From: Pseudonocardia sp. DSM 110487
GTDB taxonomy: Bacteria; Actinomycetota; Actinomycetes; Mycobacteriales; Pseudonocardiaceae
Reading direction: 5' to 3'
Assembly (NCBI RefSeq): GCF_019468565.1
Contig: NZ_CP080521.1
Coordinates: 6,448,001-6,512,000, forward strand
DNA: 64,000 nucleotides
Positions within the stretch are counted from its first letter, which is position 1, and the number at the start of each line of letters is the position of its first letter. Positions 62,605 through 64,000 of the stretch are shown here, piece after piece. The position numbers were made by a program, and so were the translations under genes. The notes below the pieces were generated by a model, which saw only the letters and a list, made by a program, of their open reading frames with translations, did not search any database and was not told the DNA's origin.

Positions 62605-63366
62605 TCAGGCGCGGCGGGCGAGGGCGTGCATGCGGGCGGCGACGTCCAGCAGGGGCGGGGCGGCAGCGGCGAGCTGCTCCAGCTCGGCGGCCTCCCGCGC
62701 GGCCGCGGGCCCACCGTCCCGCACCGAGCCGGGGATCCAGCCGTCCAGGACGCCATCGCCCTGCAGGACCTCGACCCGCAGCGCTCCGGCGGATTCCAGG
62801 ATCCTGCGCAGGGCACCCGCGTCGAGGCGCCTGCGCAGCGCGTCGCCGGGCCCGAGCCGCCCGTCGGGGTCGAGCAGCAGCGCCCGCGCCTCGGCGAGCT
62901 TGCCGGCGAGCGTGCGCGCCAGCACCGCGGCGTAGCGGCCGGCGACGAGCACGGAGACCGCCCCTCCCTCGGCCGCGGCGGTGGCGAGGGCGGACGCAGC
63001 GACCACGGCGTCGTCGACGACCTCCAGGAGGCCGTGGCCGAGCACGAGGTCTGCCCCGCCTGCCGGGGCGACGTCGGCGAGCGCGTCGACGTCGCCCTGC
63101 ACCGGGGTGACGAGCTCGTGCACGCCCGCGTCGCGGGCCCTGCGCTGGAGGGCGGCGAGCGCGTTCGGGCTGTTGTCGACGACGGTGACCGCGCAGCCGA
63201 GGCGCGCGAGCGGCACCGCCCACGCGCCGCTGCCGCCTCCGACGTCGAGCACGCGAGGCGTCCGCCCCGGCCTGCGGTCGCGTACGCTGGTGATCTCGGC
63301 CGCGAGCGTGCGGTGCACCGCGCCACCGTCGACGCCGGCCACCTCGGCCGTCGGACCATTCACCAT
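62605..63366 (-). CDS. SAM-dependent methyltransferase
   Basis: A 253-residue protein with motif I VLDVGGGSGAWAVPLARLG (about residues 40-58), acidic motif II in VTVVDNSPNALAAL, motif IV in GADLVLGHGLLEVV and the post-IV region GGAVSVLVAGRYAAVLA. The pattern with a long helical C-terminal cap resembles CmoM/SmtA-like methyltransferases that act on tRNA or small molecules. Substrate cannot be fixed. It is divergent from the ParA-like gene, 212 bases apart. Confidence 0.82.
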   Translation of the reverse strand: MVNGPTAEVAGVDGGAVHRTLAAEITSVRDRRPGRTPRVLDVGGGSGAWAVPLARLGCAVTVVDNSPNALAALQRRARDAGVHELVTPVQGDVDALADVAPAGGADLVLGHGLLEVVDDAVVAASALATAAAEGGAVSVLVAGRYAAVLARTLAGKLAEARALLLDPDGRLGPGDALRRRLDAGALRRILESAGALRVEVLQGDGVLDGWIPGSVRDGGPAAAREAAELEQLAAAAPPLLDVAARMHALARRA

Positions 63367-63578
63367 GCGAGCCTCACCGGCGGCAGCCTAGTGGTCCCCG
63401 CCGGAGGTGCGGTGCATGTATCGGCGGATCCAGGTTTCTGCTGGGTGTGCCGGCCTCGTACCGGGCATACTCGGCCGATTCGCCGGGACGCCCGGCGGGA
63501 GACTGGGCCGTCGAGACACGTGCCACACTTCCGGCCGAGACCACTGGGTGCCACGGGCGCTCACCTGAAAGAGGTAGG

Positions 63579-64000
63579 TTGATCGCCGTGCTCGTGGTCG
63601 CCACATTGAGCTTGAAGGGCGGGGTCGGCAAGACCACCGTCGCGCTCGGGCTTGCCGGCGCGGCGCTACAGCACGACGTGCGCACGCTCGTGGTGGACCT
63701 CGACCCACAGGCCAACTCCACGATTGCGCTCGACCCGGGCCCCACGACGGCCACGGTGGCCGACGTGCTCGACGAGCCGCGCCGCTCCGTGCTGCACCGC
63801 GCGATCGCCCCGAGCGGGTGGGGCGACGGCCTCGACGTGCTCGTGGGTGCCGAGCAGACCGAGCGGCACAACCATCCCGACCCGAGCCCGAAGCAGCTGA
63901 ATCAGCTGCGGCGGGCGCTGCAGCGGCTCGTGGACGCCGACGGCTTGCTGGGCGACCCCGCAGGTGACGCCGACGAGCCGTACCGGCTCGTGATCATCGA
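63579..64000 (+). CDS. ParA-family ATPase (partial, 5' end)
   Basis: The first ~140 residues of a ParA/MinD-type ATPase cut off by the window edge. The deviant Walker A is LKGGVGKTTVALGLAG with the extra lysine, followed by switch I-type LVVDLDPQANSTIALDPG. These proteins form ATP-dependent gradients that position DNA or protein complexes. The start is uncertain: TTG 63579 lies close to GAGG (63571-63574), while GTG 63588 is also possible. It is alone here, so a chromosome, plasmid or other cargo role is open. Confidence 0.85.
   Translation, partial: MIAVLVVATLSLKGGVGKTTVALGLAGAALQHDVRTLVVDLDPQANSTIALDPGPTTATVADVLDEPRRSVLHRAIAPSGWGDGLDVLVGAEQTERHNHPDPSPKQLNQLRRALQRLVDADGLLGDPAGDADEPYRLVII

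Noticed and set aside
63579..64000. Plasmid or integrated element signalled by the ParA gene
   Set aside because: Only the 5' end is visible, no parB, parS or integrase is present, and the flanking genes are chromosomal housekeeping genes.

Overview
The window is very GC-rich, densely coded DNA with GTG starts, GTGA/ATGA stop-start overlaps and GGAGG ribosome binding sites. It carries Wag31/DivIVA, SepF, an mraZ-to-ftsZ division cluster with no ftsA, a meso-DAP-type MurE, the small BsaP protein beside bioB, a DUF3040 protein and an actinobacterial-style ileS T-box. Together these indicate a chromosomal segment of an actinomycete, most likely in the Pseudonocardiales (family-level placement is inference). 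I found no rRNA, tRNA, CRISPR array, transposase or prophage gene.

Layout. 1-8.7 kb: the 3' end of a CGNR zinc-finger gene, a methyltransferase, the biotin operon bioF-bioD-bioB-bsaP (minus strand), a HAD hydrolase coupled to a DyP peroxidase, a tandem GNAT acetyltransferase, and a SulP transporter fused to a carbonic anhydrase. 9-22.8 kb: a PaaX-type regulator, dnaE, an alpha/beta hydrolase plus two GT4 glycosyltransferases, a membrane trio (anchored hypothetical protein, DUF998, DMT transporter), and the overlapping run antiporter-lspA-RluA pseudouridine synthase. 22.8-28.4 kb: a cupin divergent from an XRE regulator, a histidine kinase/response regulator/DUF4097 operon, a methyltransferase and a DUF167 protein. 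28.5-34.5 kb: ileS with its T-box leader, a PEP-mutase-like enzyme, and decayed genes (a frameshifted membrane protein and a MocR-type regulator pseudogene).

34.5-56.7 kb holds the growth and division block, all on the minus strand. Transcription starts at mraZ and runs through rsmH, an FtsL-like gene, ftsI, murE, murF, mraY, murD, ftsW, murG, murC, ftsQ, ftsZ and pgeF. After a repeat-rich gap come yggS, sepF, yggT, wag31 and a membrane protein with a disordered linker. These genes make lipid II, cross-link septal peptidoglycan, assemble the Z ring and direct polar growth. Most junctions overlap, but strong inverted repeats sit in the ftsI-murE and murD-mraY gaps.

56.7-64 kb: mraZ is divergent from a MoxR ATPase / DUF58 / transglutaminase operon. 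The shared 430-bp region contains three sets of 10-bp-spaced GTGGGG-type repeats that look like MraZ operators, one set inside the mraZ promoter and two sets facing moxR. A DUF3040 protein, a methyltransferase and the 5' end of a ParA-like ATPase close the window.

The points most worth following are the MraZ-type boxes and micro-ORFs before moxR, a small inverted-repeat element present in two opposite copies with ~91-bp diverged repeats between them (38.5-39.25 kb), the MocR pseudogene broken at a 19-bp perfect palindrome, and the recurrent gene-end hairpins.
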